A program made the position numbers and the translations under genes. Below are positions 24,422 through 32,391 of a stretch of DNA of 64,000 bases, piece by piece (the first letter of the stretch is position 1; each line of letters begins with the position of its first letter). The notes under the pieces are model-generated. The model did no database searches, was not told where the DNA came from, and saw nothing but the letters and a program-made list of their open reading frames with translations. Origin of the DNA: Sporosarcina sp. (GTDB lineage: Bacteria; Bacillota; Bacilli; Bacillales_A; Planococcaceae); assembly GCA_029263895.1 (NCBI GenBank), contig JARIDO010000002.1:1-64000 (forward strand), written 5' to 3'.

Positions 24422-25504
24422 CTATTTCTTTTTCGAAGGATGCTTGCGCATTGTTTTTGTGACCTTTTTCCACTTGTTTCTTTCGGCGGATTGAGCGGCG
24501 CGATCCATTTTACGATTTAGATATGCCAACTCTTTTTGTAGTTTTTTATAACTGGTATAGCGCTCCAGAGGTAAAGTACCGTCATCGAGTGCTTGCTGGA
24601 TGGCACATCCAGGTTCATTTTGATGTTGGCAATCATTGAATTTACAAAGACTCATTAATGATTCGATATCTTTAAATCCCGACTCTAAACTATCGTTATT
24701 TTCCCAAAGCTGAAACTCCCGCATGCCGGGTGTATCGATTAAGACGCCGCCAGTAGGGATGACGACTAACTCTCGATGCGTAGTTGTATGTCGTCCTTTG
24801 GCATCGTTTTCTCGAATCGTTTGAACTGCCATTGTCGCTGTTCCACAAATGGAATTCGTTAAAGAGGATTTACCTACACCAGATGAACCAAGCAATGTCG
24901 CTGTCTTACCGTTTTCTATTAAAGGAGTTAGCTCATCGATTCCTTCACCTGTCACACTGCTAACTGCTATTACATCTGCGCCCAAAGCAATTGCTTTGGC
25001 TGCATCTACATATGTAGATGGGTTTTCACAAACATCGCTTTTTGTTAACACGACTACTGGAGTAGCCCCAGAGTCATACGTTGCAACAAGATATCTTTCT
25101 AAGCGTCTTTCATTAAAATCTTGATTCATAGACATCACAAGAAAGACAATATCGACATTGACAGCAATAATTTGTTCTGTAATCGATGTCCCTGCTGCTT
25201 TTCTTGAAAAAATCGAGGTGCGAGGTAGCAATGAGTGAATGATGCCACGATCTTCTCCAGGCATTTTTTCAACTGCAACCCAATCTCCGATAGCAGGGAA
25301 ATCTTTTCTATCGACTGCTTCATGTTGCAATGCTCCTGAGCAAACCGATAGCCACTCGCCAGTTTCAGTAATAACTCGGTACATTCTTTTGTGCTCAAGA
25401 GTAATTCGTCCTGGCACGCAGTTAAGCAGCTTTGGTTCAGTATTACGCACTTTCCAATCCTCTTCATATATCGTATTCCAACCGTATGTTTGTAAATTTG
25501 TCAA
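24422..25504 (-). CDS. rsgA: Ribosome small-subunit-dependent GTPase RsgA
   Basis: A 360-residue circularly permuted GTPase that checks late 30S maturation. An OB-like N-terminal domain comes first, then G4 VLTKSDV, G1 GSSGVGKSSLTN (about 211-222), the switch with RHTTTHRE, and G3 DTPGMREF. A zinc site is formed by CKFNDCQHQNEPGC (about 289-302), and the tail is basic. The permuted order G4-G1-G3 is diagnostic. The TTG start follows AGGAGG. At 360 residues it is longer than the usual roughly 300-residue Bacillus RsgA (YloQ), so it may be a second paralogue in this genome. Confidence 0.93.
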   Translation of the reverse strand: MTNLQTYGWNTIYEEDWKVRNTEPKLLNCVPGRITLEHKRMYRVITETGEWLSVCSGALQHEAVDRKDFPAIGDWVAVEKMPGEDRGIIHSLLPRTSIFSRKAAGTSITEQIIAVNVDIVFLVMSMNQDFNERRLERYLVATYDSGATPVVVLTKSDVCENPSTYVDAAKAIALGADVIAVSSVTGEGIDELTPLIENGKTATLLGSSGVGKSSLTNSICGTATMAVQTIRENDAKGRHTTTHRELVVIPTGGVLIDTPGMREFQLWENNDSLESGFKDIESLMSLCKFNDCQHQNEPGCAIQQALDDGTLPLERYTSYKKLQKELAYLNRKMDRAAQSAERNKWKKVTKTMRKHPSKKK

Positions 25505-25528
25505 TGAAGTAACCTCCTGTTATTTGCA

Positions 25529-25563
25529 TAAAAATACCGTGGCTCCTAATCGGACACCACGGT
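25529..25563 (-). terminator. Hairpin/terminator between the mini-ORF and rsgA
   Basis: On the minus strand CCGTGG pairs with CCACGG around a 15-base loop, followed by TATTTTT. It would end a short transcript that carries the 22-codon ORF at 25595-25663. Confidence 0.7.
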
Positions 25564-25594
25564 TTCACACGCATAACAGAAGAGACATGCTTCG

Positions 25595-25663
25595 TTACGA
25601 AAGCATGGCAGGTGAAAGTATGGGTCCAATTAAAGTGACAATCAATCTATTTACAATCACCAT
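25595..25663 (-). CDS. 22-residue hydrophobic peptide with sequestered ribosome-binding site
   Basis: The minus-strand ORF encodes MVIVNRLIVTLIGPILSPAM followed by LS. GCAGGTGAA lies before its ATG. That sequence (25669-25677) is exactly complementary to TTCACCTGC inside the ORF (25608-25616), so folding of the mRNA would hide the site. A second hairpin (CATGCTTTCG/CGAAGCATG) covers the stop codon and a T-tailed hairpin follows. The short hydrophobic peptide, buried translation start and self-contained transcript resemble type I toxins such as the Fst/Ldr kind, but a regulatory leader for rsgA is also possible. Confidence 0.5.
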   Translation of the reverse strand: MVIVNRLIVTLIGPILSPAMLS

Positions 25664-25785
25664 AAAACTTCACCTGCTTTCTGTAAGTTAGACTTAGCTT
25701 ATCAAATGTTAAAAAAGTTGTCAATAAGATTTCTGAATAGTTGAAATGACAGCGAAACGGTCTCCCGTTAGGAAGACCGTTGTAA

Positions 25786-27120
25786 TTATGATTCGTATGT
25801 TAGTTGTTGAAACTCTTCTTCTTCCTCTAGCTGTATAACTTCTAAATAGAGGATATGATGACCGTCCACATCTTTAACCATAAACTCGAAGCCTTGCTCA
25901 ATAATTTTCTCACCTTGTATTGCTTCGAATCTTTGAGACATGAACCAGCCGCCGATTGTATCAATATCTTCCTCATCAATGGATATGCCGAGGATGTCAT
26001 TCACGCTTTCAATAAGCATTTTAGCATCTAATATATAATGACCTTCTCCAATGACTTGTACTTCTGGTACTTCATCCATATCAAATTCATCTTGAATATC
26101 GCCAACAATTTCTTCCAATATGTCTTCGATAGTGACAAGACCAGATGTTCCGCCGTATTCGTCCATTAACACGGCCATATGAATACGTTCGCGTTGGATT
26201 TTTAAGAGTAAATCTCCAATAGGAATTGTTTCGATTACTCGAATAATCGGTTGCATATACTCGATAACAGGAAGATCACCCGTTGTAGGGTCCTTTATAT
26301 AAGCCGTTAATAGATTTTTCATATTAACAAGACCTAAAATATGATCCTTGTCGCCATCGGAAATTGGATAGCGAGTGTATTGTTCTACACCAATTAAGTC
26401 GAAAATTTCCTTAAGTGTCATGTCTTTTTCAATTGTCATCATTTCAGTACGAGGTGCCATGATTTCTTTGGCAATTCGATCATCAAATTCAAAGATTTTA
26501 TTAACATACTTATATTCTGATTGATTGATTTCTCCACTTTTAAGACTATCCGACAATATTAAACGAAGTTCTTCTTCAGTCATTGCAACTTCCGACTCGG
26601 AAATTGATTTGAACCCGAGAAGTCCAATGAAAAACCGTGCTGAACCATTCATACCTTTAATAACGGGGTACATCAGGCGATAGAAAAAGATTAGCGGTTT
26701 TGCAGAACTCATAGTAATGGCTTCTGCTTTTTGTATCGCGATTGTTTTAGGAGCCAATTCACCTACAACAACGTGCAAAAATGTTACGAACGTGAAAGCG
26801 ATGATGAATGAAAGGAAGCTAGAAACATTGGGTGCCAACTCAAAATATGAAAAGACTGGTTTCAAAATTAGTTTGACAGTAGGCTCACCTAGCATACCGA
26901 GTCCTAATGCGGTAATGGTGATTCCTAATTGGCATGCTGACAAGTATTCATCTAAATTTCCGATGACTTTACGAGCAGCGACTGCTTTCTTGTTTCCTTC
27001 TGCGACAAGTTGTTCAATTCGTGTCGCTCTTACTTTCACTATAGCAAATTCACTCGCAACGAAAAATGCGGTGAGGGCGATCAAGACAGCAAATGCTGTC
27101 AATCGTATGGCAATCTCCAA
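25786..27120 (-). CDS. CNNM/CBS-domain membrane transporter (hemolysin C family)
   Basis: A 444-residue protein with the CNNM (DUF21) membrane domain (1-190, SEFAIVKVRATRIEQLV and SACQLGITITALGLGMLGEP), paired CBS domains (about 205-330, with DEYGGTSGLVTIEDILEEI) and a C-terminal CorC_HlyC domain (about 345-435). Relatives such as MpfA/YhdP export magnesium or sodium. The start is TTG at 27118-27120 with AAAGGA before it. The leader upstream holds a seven-residue ORF and a hairpin that overlaps the ribosome-binding site. Confidence 0.9.
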   Translation of the reverse strand: MEIAIRLTAFAVLIALTAFFVASEFAIVKVRATRIEQLVAEGNKKAVAARKVIGNLDEYLSACQLGITITALGLGMLGEPTVKLILKPVFSYFELAPNVSSFLSFIIAFTFVTFLHVVVGELAPKTIAIQKAEAITMSSAKPLIFFYRLMYPVIKGMNGSARFFIGLLGFKSISESEVAMTEEELRLILSDSLKSGEINQSEYKYVNKIFEFDDRIAKEIMAPRTEMMTIEKDMTLKEIFDLIGVEQYTRYPISDGDKDHILGLVNMKNLLTAYIKDPTTGDLPVIEYMQPIIRVIETIPIGDLLLKIQRERIHMAVLMDEYGGTSGLVTIEDILEEIVGDIQDEFDMDEVPEVQVIGEGHYILDAKMLIESVNDILGISIDEEDIDTIGGWFMSQRFEAIQGEKIIEQGFEFMVKDVDGHHILYLEVIQLEEEEEFQQLTYES

Positions 27121-27128
27121 GTAAATCC

Positions 27129-27161
27129 TTTGTTCCTCACCCGGATGAGGGATAGAACAAA
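27129..27161 (-). promoter_or_regulatory. Leader hairpin and seven-codon ORF before the CNNM gene
   Basis: On the minus strand AGGAGG (27169-27174) is followed 8 bp later by TTG opening the ORF MFYPSSG-stop (27137-27160). The same bases form a stem (TTTGTTC/GAACAAA plus CCTCA/TGAGG) whose 3' arm reaches the AAAGGA site of the main gene. Ribosomes on the leader would open the stem, so translational coupling is plausible. Confidence 0.4.
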
Positions 27162-27280
27162 GTGTACACCTCCTGTGATGGTAAAAATGTTAGTTAAACT
27201 AATAATAAATTATTTATAAAAAAAAAACAAATTCTATTACTTTGATTGAGGTATATTTTAAGGATTTATTACAAATAAAA

Positions 27281-27324
27281 AAGCTAGCTACGCGCCCATA
27301 CTTTTATGGGAACGTTGCTAGCTT
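27281..27324 (-). terminator. Terminator of the 50-residue membrane protein gene
   Basis: AAGCTAGC and CTACG pair imperfectly with CGTTGCTAGCTT around a 19-base loop containing its own CCCATA/TATGGG stem. A T run follows on the minus strand. Confidence 0.8.
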
Positions 27325-27337
27325 AGTTTTATGAAGA

Positions 27338-27490
27338 TTAACCTAACATAGGGAAAATAAATTTAATAAGGAACCATAAAATGCCGAAAAAGATGATGAG
27401 ATATGCCGCGTATTTAATAAAAGTGGCACCAACTAAACTATTATCCGTTTTCTCTTCGCGTTTAATTTCAATATTTTTGTGCTCATCCAT
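27338..27490 (-). CDS. 50-residue single-span membrane protein
   Basis: The minus-strand ORF begins MDEHKNIEIKREEKTDN, then has one long hydrophobic helix (about 27-48, AAYLIIFFGILWFLIKFIFP). AAGGAG with a nearer GGAG precedes the ATG, and a strong terminator follows the stop. The charged cytoplasmic head plus C-terminal helix is a common plan for small Bacillales membrane proteins. Function and family are unknown. It lies in its own transcription unit between the CNNM gene and the bmr leader. Confidence 0.7.
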   Translation of the reverse strand: MDEHKNIEIKREEKTDNSLVGATFIKYAAYLIIFFGILWFLIKFIFPMLG

Positions 27491-27584
27491 GTAATCTCCA
27501 ACTCCTTGGTTAGTTTAGTAGTAATAATTGATTACTAGTTATTTACCCGAGTGAGAGACAGTTAAACATATTGTTAGAAAAGTG

Positions 27585-27614
27585 TTGACATTCGGAAAAT
27601 TGGAATGGTAATCT
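27585..27614 (+). promoter_or_regulatory. SigA-type promoter of the bmr leader
   Basis: TTGACA (27585-27590) and TAATCT (27609-27614) are 18 bp apart, about 40 bp before the first leader ORF. Confidence 0.6.
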
Positions 27615-27655
27615 AGAATAGTTAGATACTCGAAATAGAAAGGGAGGTACGGAAA

Positions 27656-27721
27656 ATGAAAAAGCAACATCTTGCTCTAAAAAACTTTATATGTATGCCG
27701 TGCCTAGCCAATCTTAACTAA
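27656..27721 (+). CDS. Leader peptide 1 (21 residues) of the ABC exporter operon
   Basis: The ORF MKKQHLALKNFICMPCLANL followed by N starts 8 bp after GGGAGG. It lies between the promoter and a terminator hairpin, ahead of the heterodimeric ABC exporter genes. This is the arrangement of BmrB in front of bmrCD in B. subtilis, where ribosome stalling by translation inhibitors prevents termination. The peptide sequence itself is not recognisably BmrB. Role inferred from position and RNA structure. Confidence 0.65.
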   Translation: MKKQHLALKNFICMPCLANLN

Positions 27722-27756
27722 ACCTATCCGTATATAAATTGGGATGCACATACTGC

Positions 27757-27806
27757 CTTTCCATCTATACAAGCACACGCTTATGGAAAGTAGCGTGTGC
27801 TTTTTT
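27757..27806 (+). promoter_or_regulatory. Attenuator: terminator and competing antiterminator
   Basis: The terminator is AAGCACACGC (27771-27780) with GCGTGTGCTT (27793-27802), then a T run. The competing stem is CTTTCCAT (27757-27764) with ATGGAAAG (27783-27790), which would occupy the terminator loop and block its formation. The upstream arm lies 35 bp after the leader ORF stop. Confidence 0.75.
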
Positions 27807-27880
27807 ATATCTAATTTTAGGGAGAATGTTGTTTTCACGCTTTGCGTGTTGCATAAATACAAAGAAAAGGAGTGCTTGGT

Positions 27881-27940
27881 ATGTCTACGACTAAACTGCA
27901 ATTAGAACTATTGAAAAAGGAATCTTTAGAAGGTGAATAG
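27881..27940 (+). CDS. Leader peptide 2 (19 residues)
   Basis: The ORF MSTTKLQLELLKKESLEGE starts 9 bp after AAAGGAG and ends 43 bp before the first transporter gene. It may be translated only when the attenuator is read through, and could help translation of the next gene. No family is recognised. Confidence 0.5.
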   Translation: MSTTKLQLELLKKESLEGE

Positions 27941-27982
27941 CTGAAAAGCTGTTAGTGAAAAAGAAAGAGGGTCGAATCGAAT

Positions 27983-29722
27983 ATGTTCTCGGTTTTATTT
28001 AAATTAAAATGGTTTTTCAAAGAAAATTGGAAGCGATATACAATAGCACTTGTACTGTTAATAATAAGTAATGTGCTCGTTATCATTCCACCTTGGTTAA
28101 TTGGGCAAGCGATAGACCTTATTTATAATCAAACATTAACATCGAAATTATTAGCATTAATTATCGCAGCAATGTTCTTAATTATGGGTTTTGCATATGT
28201 CGGAAACTACATTTGGCAATATCAACTATTTGGTGGTGCAAATGTAATTGAACGACAACTGCGAACAAAGTTGATGCGCCAGTTTTTAAAGATGACGCCT
28301 ACGTTTTATGAAAAAAATAAAACAGGTGATTTAATGGCTCGTTCAACTAATGATTTACGTGCTTTGTCAGAAACAGCTGGATTTGGAATCATGACACTGA
28401 TGGATTCGACGATTTACTTAGGAATGTTAATCATTACTATGGGGGCTTTCATCTCGTGGAAATTAACATTGGTTGCTATCATTCCATTGCCAATTTTGGC
28501 ATATATTTTGCAATACCTTGGGAAGAAAATTCATGAGAGATATATGACGGCACAACAAGCATTTGGGGATTTAAATGATAACGTATTAGAAGCTGTGGCA
28601 GGCGTACGTGTTGTTCGTGCTTATGTGCAAGAACGTTCATCTGAGCAAGAGTTTGCAAAGATGACTGAAGACGTTTACGAGAAAAATATGCATGTTGAAA
28701 AAATCGATGCTTTATTCATGCCTTTCTCTAAAACGTTTACAAGTTTGACGTACATGATAGGGCTTGGCTACGGTGCATTTCTAGTTAGTGCACAGGAAAT
28801 GTCGCTCGGAAATCTCGTTACATTTAATGTCTATTTAGGGATGATTGTTTGGCCAATGTTCGCAATAGGTGAACTCATTAACGTTTTGCAAAGAGGGAAT
28901 GCGTCTTTGGATCGTGTAATGGAGACACTTAACTATGAAGAAGATGTAAAGGATCCTGATATTCCGAACGATATGTTGCAACCAGATAACATTGGTTTCT
29001 CGAATGTGACATTCCAATACCCTACTTCACAAACCGCTAACTTGGACTCTATTAAACTCCATTTAGAACGTGGAGAAACACTAGGGATTGTTGGGAAAAC
29101 AGGTAGTGGTAAGACGACATTTGTCAAGCAACTACTAAGAGAGTACCCAGCTGGCGATGGAGAAATTGCTTTTTCGGGTATTGGATTGGAAACGTTAACG
29201 AAAGGGCAAGTACGAGATTGGATTGGCTATGTCCCTCAAGACCATGTGTTATTTTCAAGAACTGTTCGAGAAAACATTTTATTTGGTCGTCCTGAAGCGA
29301 CAGCAGCAGACATTGCTGAAACCATTCGTCTCTCTTATTTTGAGAAAGATCTTGAAATGCTACCTGAGGGCCTCAATACATTAGTTGGGGAAAAAGGTGT
29401 TGCATTATCAGGGGGACAGAAACAAAGAATTTCTATTGCGCGTGCGCTTGTGAAAAATCCGGAAATACTTATTTTAGATGATTCACTTTCTGCTGTTGAC
29501 GCAAAAACAGAATCTAAAATCATCGAAAACATTCAGGCGGAACGTTCTGGAAAAACAACAATCATCACAACACATCGACTTTCTGCGATACAACATGCAG
29601 ATTGGATCATTGTATTGGATGATGGGCGTGTGATTGAAGAAGGAACACATGATGATTTACTAGAAACAGAAGGCTGGTACAAACAACAATTCGACCGCCA
29701 ACAAATTGGGGAGGTTGAATAA
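27983..29722 (+). CDS. bmrC: Heterodimeric ABC multidrug exporter subunit, BmrC-like
   Basis: A 579-residue half-transporter with six transmembrane helices (about 15-310), then a nucleotide-binding domain. Walker A is GKTGSGKTTF, the Q-loop is in YVPQDHVLF, the signature is ALSGGQKQR, and Walker B is LILDDSLSAVD. Asp follows Walker B where the catalytic Glu normally sits, making this the degenerate site partner of a heterodimer, as in BmrC/YheI. It pairs with the next gene and pumps drugs outward. It is preceded by GAGGG and the attenuating leader. Confidence 0.92.
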   Translation: MFSVLFKLKWFFKENWKRYTIALVLLIISNVLVIIPPWLIGQAIDLIYNQTLTSKLLALIIAAMFLIMGFAYVGNYIWQYQLFGGANVIERQLRTKLMRQFLKMTPTFYEKNKTGDLMARSTNDLRALSETAGFGIMTLMDSTIYLGMLIITMGAFISWKLTLVAIIPLPILAYILQYLGKKIHERYMTAQQAFGDLNDNVLEAVAGVRVVRAYVQERSSEQEFAKMTEDVYEKNMHVEKIDALFMPFSKTFTSLTYMIGLGYGAFLVSAQEMSLGNLVTFNVYLGMIVWPMFAIGELINVLQRGNASLDRVMETLNYEEDVKDPDIPNDMLQPDNIGFSNVTFQYPTSQTANLDSIKLHLERGETLGIVGKTGSGKTTFVKQLLREYPAGDGEIAFSGIGLETLTKGQVRDWIGYVPQDHVLFSRTVRENILFGRPEATAADIAETIRLSYFEKDLEMLPEGLNTLVGEKGVALSGGQKQRISIARALVKNPEILILDDSLSAVDAKTESKIIENIQAERSGKTTIITTHRLSAIQHADWIIVLDDGRVIEEGTHDDLLETEGWYKQQFDRQQIGEVE

Positions 29723-29723
29723 T

Positions 29724-31481
29724 ATGGGAACGGGAAAACGATTAGTTCAGTATGCAATGGTCTATAAAAAACTGTTGACAGTAGGTATGATTTTACTTGC
29801 GTTTGCAGTAATGGCCGATTTAATGGGACCAATGATTGCAAAAAACATTATTGATAATCACATCGCAGTTGCGAATGAAGGGGCAATTAACTTTAGACCG
29901 ATTGCTGCCCTTCTTGCACTGTTTTTCGGTTTAGGAATTGTAACAGCTATTTTACGATACTTCCAGTACTTGTTGCTCCAAAAAGCAGCAAATCGAATCG
30001 TTCAAAAGATGCGGAATGATTTGTATGAGCACATACAAACACTACCGATTCGCTATTTTGATAATTTACCTGCTGGAAAAGTAGTTGCACGAATTACAAA
30101 TGATACAGAAGCAATTCGTAATCTATATGTGACTGTCGTATCGCAATTCGCAATTAGTGGTATGTATATGTTAGGTATTTTCATCGCTCTATTTTATTTA
30201 GATCCTAAAATGGGTGCGATTACACTCTTCGTGTTACCGATTCTGTATATTTGGATGAAATCGTATCGGAAATTCGCTTCCAAAGTGAATCATATCATTC
30301 GTGGAAAAGTGAGTGATATGAATGCCATGATTAATGAATCCATTAATGGGATGACGATTATTCAAGCATTTAGACGCGAAAAGCAAATGGATCAAGAATT
30401 TAATGAGTTAAATGATGAGCATTACAAATACCAAACGAAATTGTTAAAAGTAGAGGCGGCCACATCACATAATTTAGTGGATGTGATTCGTTCATTAGCA
30501 TTTGTGTTTTTCATTTGGTATTTTGGCGGCGCATCACTGACAACTGAAAGTGTTGTTTCAGTAGGTATGCTCTATGCATTCGTAGATTATATTACACGCC
30601 TCTTTAATCCGGTAACAGGCGTAGTCAATCAGTTTGCACGTTTGGAACATTCACTAGTAGCAGCTGAACGTGTATTCAAGTTGCTAGACAAAAAAGGGGA
30701 ACCTGTTAACGATGACAAGATAGCACGTTATAGAGGAAACGTTCGTTTTGAAAATGTTTGGTTTGCTTATAATGAAGAAGACTATGTATTAAAAGATATC
30801 TCCTTCGAAGCCAAACAAGGAGAAACAGTCGCGCTCGTTGGGCATACAGGCTCTGGTAAAAGTTCAATTATGAACTTATTATTCCGTTTCTATGATGTCT
30901 CCAAAGGTGAAATTTCGATTGACGGAAAGAAGATTAGTGATATGTCCCGTCAAACCGTTCGCGACCATATGGGTATTGTCCTGCAAGACCCGTACCTCTT
31001 TAGTGGAACAATAGAATCTAACGTTAGTTTAGGAGATGCGCGAATTACGCGTGAAAAAGTCCAACAATCTTTGAATGCAGTAGGTGGAGAAAGAGTACTC
31101 AAACATTTGCGCAATGGAATTGACGAAGAAGTTATCGAAAAGGGAAGTACACTCTCTTCTGGACAACGACAGCTCATTTCATTTGCACGTGCATTAGCAT
31201 TCGACCCGGCCATACTCATCTTGGATGAAGCGACGTCTAATATTGATACTGAAACAGAAGAAATTATCCAACACGCGATGGATGTCCTGAAAAGAGGACG
31301 TACAACGTTCATTATTGCACATAGACTTTCAACGATTAAGAACGCAGATCGCATCTTAGTATTAGAGCGTGGTGAAATCGTAGAAAGCGGATCGCATGAT
31401 GAACTGCTCAAACTGGATGGACAATATGCACAAATGTACAAATTACAAGCAGGAACAAATGGTAAACCAAAAGTTGGTTAA
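29724..31481 (+). CDS. bmrD: Heterodimeric ABC multidrug exporter subunit, BmrD-like
   Basis: A 585-residue half-transporter. The ATG at 29724 follows GGGGAGG by 7 bp and starts one base after the bmrC stop. Six helices (about 15-315) and an ATPase domain follow: Walker A GHTGSGKSS, signature LSSGQRQL, Walker B LILDEATSNID with the catalytic Glu intact, and the switch His in IIAHRL. Its signature has SSGQ rather than SGGQ. Together with BmrC it forms one active and one degenerate ATP site. It lacks the long N-terminal extension of B. subtilis BmrD (about 670 residues). Confidence 0.92.
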   Translation: MGTGKRLVQYAMVYKKLLTVGMILLAFAVMADLMGPMIAKNIIDNHIAVANEGAINFRPIAALLALFFGLGIVTAILRYFQYLLLQKAANRIVQKMRNDLYEHIQTLPIRYFDNLPAGKVVARITNDTEAIRNLYVTVVSQFAISGMYMLGIFIALFYLDPKMGAITLFVLPILYIWMKSYRKFASKVNHIIRGKVSDMNAMINESINGMTIIQAFRREKQMDQEFNELNDEHYKYQTKLLKVEAATSHNLVDVIRSLAFVFFIWYFGGASLTTESVVSVGMLYAFVDYITRLFNPVTGVVNQFARLEHSLVAAERVFKLLDKKGEPVNDDKIARYRGNVRFENVWFAYNEEDYVLKDISFEAKQGETVALVGHTGSGKSSIMNLLFRFYDVSKGEISIDGKKISDMSRQTVRDHMGIVLQDPYLFSGTIESNVSLGDARITREKVQQSLNAVGGERVLKHLRNGIDEEVIEKGSTLSSGQRQLISFARALAFDPAILILDEATSNIDTETEEIIQHAMDVLKRGRTTFIIAHRLSTIKNADRILVLERGEIVESGSHDELLKLDGQYAQMYKLQAGTNGKPKVG

Positions 31482-31489
31482 TCGAAAAA

Positions 31490-31523
31490 AGAAAGCTTCC
31501 GAATTACTTCGGAAGCTTTTTTA
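31490..31523 (+). terminator. Terminator of the bmrCD operon
   Basis: AAGCTTCCGA pairs with TTCGGAAGCTT around a short loop and is followed by TTTTTTA. Confidence 0.9.
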
Positions 31524-31536
31524 GTGTGCAAATAGG

Positions 31537-31803
31537 GTTGAAACGCCTGAAACCCACTCGCGCGCGCCCGCAAGAGAGTTGAAACGCCCGAAAACCACTC
31601 GCTCGCGCCCGCAAGAGAGTTGAAACGCCCGAAAAACACTCGCTCGCGCCCGCAAGAGAGTTGAAACGCCCGAAAAGCACTCTCTCTCGCCCGCAAGAGA
31701 GTTGAAACGCCCGAAAAGCCCTCGCGCGCGCCCGCAAGAGAGTTGAAACGCCCGAAAAGCCCTCGCGCGCGCCCGTAAAAAAGTTGAAACGCCCGAAAAC
31801 CAC
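31537..31803. repeat. 41-bp tandem repeat array A (about 6.5 units)
   Basis: Units begin GTTGAAACGCCCGAAAA and continue with a CACTCGCGCGCGCCCGCAAG-type half. Starts fall at 31537, 31578, 31619, 31660, 31701, 31742 and 31783, exactly 41 bp apart. The whole unit is conserved with scattered substitutions and there are no unique spacers, so this is a tandem repeat and not CRISPR. Open frames on the minus strand are repeat artefacts. Confidence 0.92.
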
Positions 31804-31849
31804 TTCTAAAACACACATATTAATATACGCACGAATATAATCAAAAAAA

Positions 31850-31887
31850 TTGCAAGAAGACATGTTTTTTAACATGTCTTCTTGCAA
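31850..31887. terminator. Perfect 17-bp hairpin (bidirectional terminator)
   Basis: TTGCAAGAAGACATGTT and AACATGTCTTCTTGCAA are exact complements around TTTT. It lies downstream of the minus-strand mini-gene at 31913 and is flanked by an A run that becomes T on that strand. Confidence 0.8.
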
Positions 31888-31912
31888 ATTCGCTTATACT
31901 CTCAGAATATAT

Positions 31913-32065
31913 TTATTCACCACGCTGGTATTGCGTTTCTTTAAATGCATTTTGTTCGTTTGGAACTTTGCTTTTATCTTCAAATACGTTCTCAGTCTTT
32001 TGATTTTGAACGCGCTGCTGTTCTTTTTCTTGCTGCAGTTCATCTGGTGATTTTCCTTTATCCAT
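31913..32065 (-). CDS. 50-residue hydrophilic protein
   Basis: The minus-strand ORF begins MDKGKSPDELQQEKEQQRVQ and is rich in Gln, Glu, Lys and Asn with no hydrophobic segment, so it is probably disordered or a small helix. GAGGGAT precedes the ATG and a strong hairpin follows the stop. It sits just before yheE in a region that also holds small genes in B. subtilis. I do not recognise the family. Confidence 0.65.
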   Translation of the reverse strand: MDKGKSPDELQQEKEQQRVQNQKTENVFEDKSKVPNEQNAFKETQYQRGE

Positions 32066-32117
32066 ACGTATCCCTCCTCAGTTTTGTTAGAGGTAGTATG
32101 GTCGTTCGGATTGAGAA

Positions 32118-32321
32118 TCAGTCGTAGACATGAAAAATCATTAGCTCGTGAACCATTTTTTTGACGTTTTCTTCATCGGAAGGAGCATCTGTATGCCAAA
32201 CAATTTCACCTTCTGGCAAGTAGTCTCCCGTATATCTTTTATTGTCATAGAAGAAGGCGAAAGTCCATCCAGGTAATTGCGTATTTTCGAACATTGATTT
32301 GTAGCTGAAGTGTTGTAACAT
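32118..32321 (-). CDS. yheE: YheE family protein (DUF5342)
   Basis: A 67-residue soluble protein with SYKSMFENTQLPGWTFAFFY at the N terminus and KKMVHELMIFHVYD at the end, the conserved features of B. subtilis YheE. It begins after GAGGAG and stands in the same neighbourhood as in B. subtilis (bmrC-bmrD ... yheE ... yheB-yheA). Function unknown. Confidence 0.8.
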   Translation of the reverse strand: MLQHFSYKSMFENTQLPGWTFAFFYDNKRYTGDYLPEGEIVWHTDAPSDEENVKKMVHELMIFHVYD

Positions 32322-32391
32322 GTTAGAACTCCTCTCATAAGCAGTCCCTATTTCGCATAAAATTGAAAAAAAGAAGCGAAAGGGTGCTGTA

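Noticed and set aside
31537-31803. CRISPR array
   Set aside because: Units are conserved over their full 41 bp with no unique spacers, no leader and no cas genes. They are tandem repeats.
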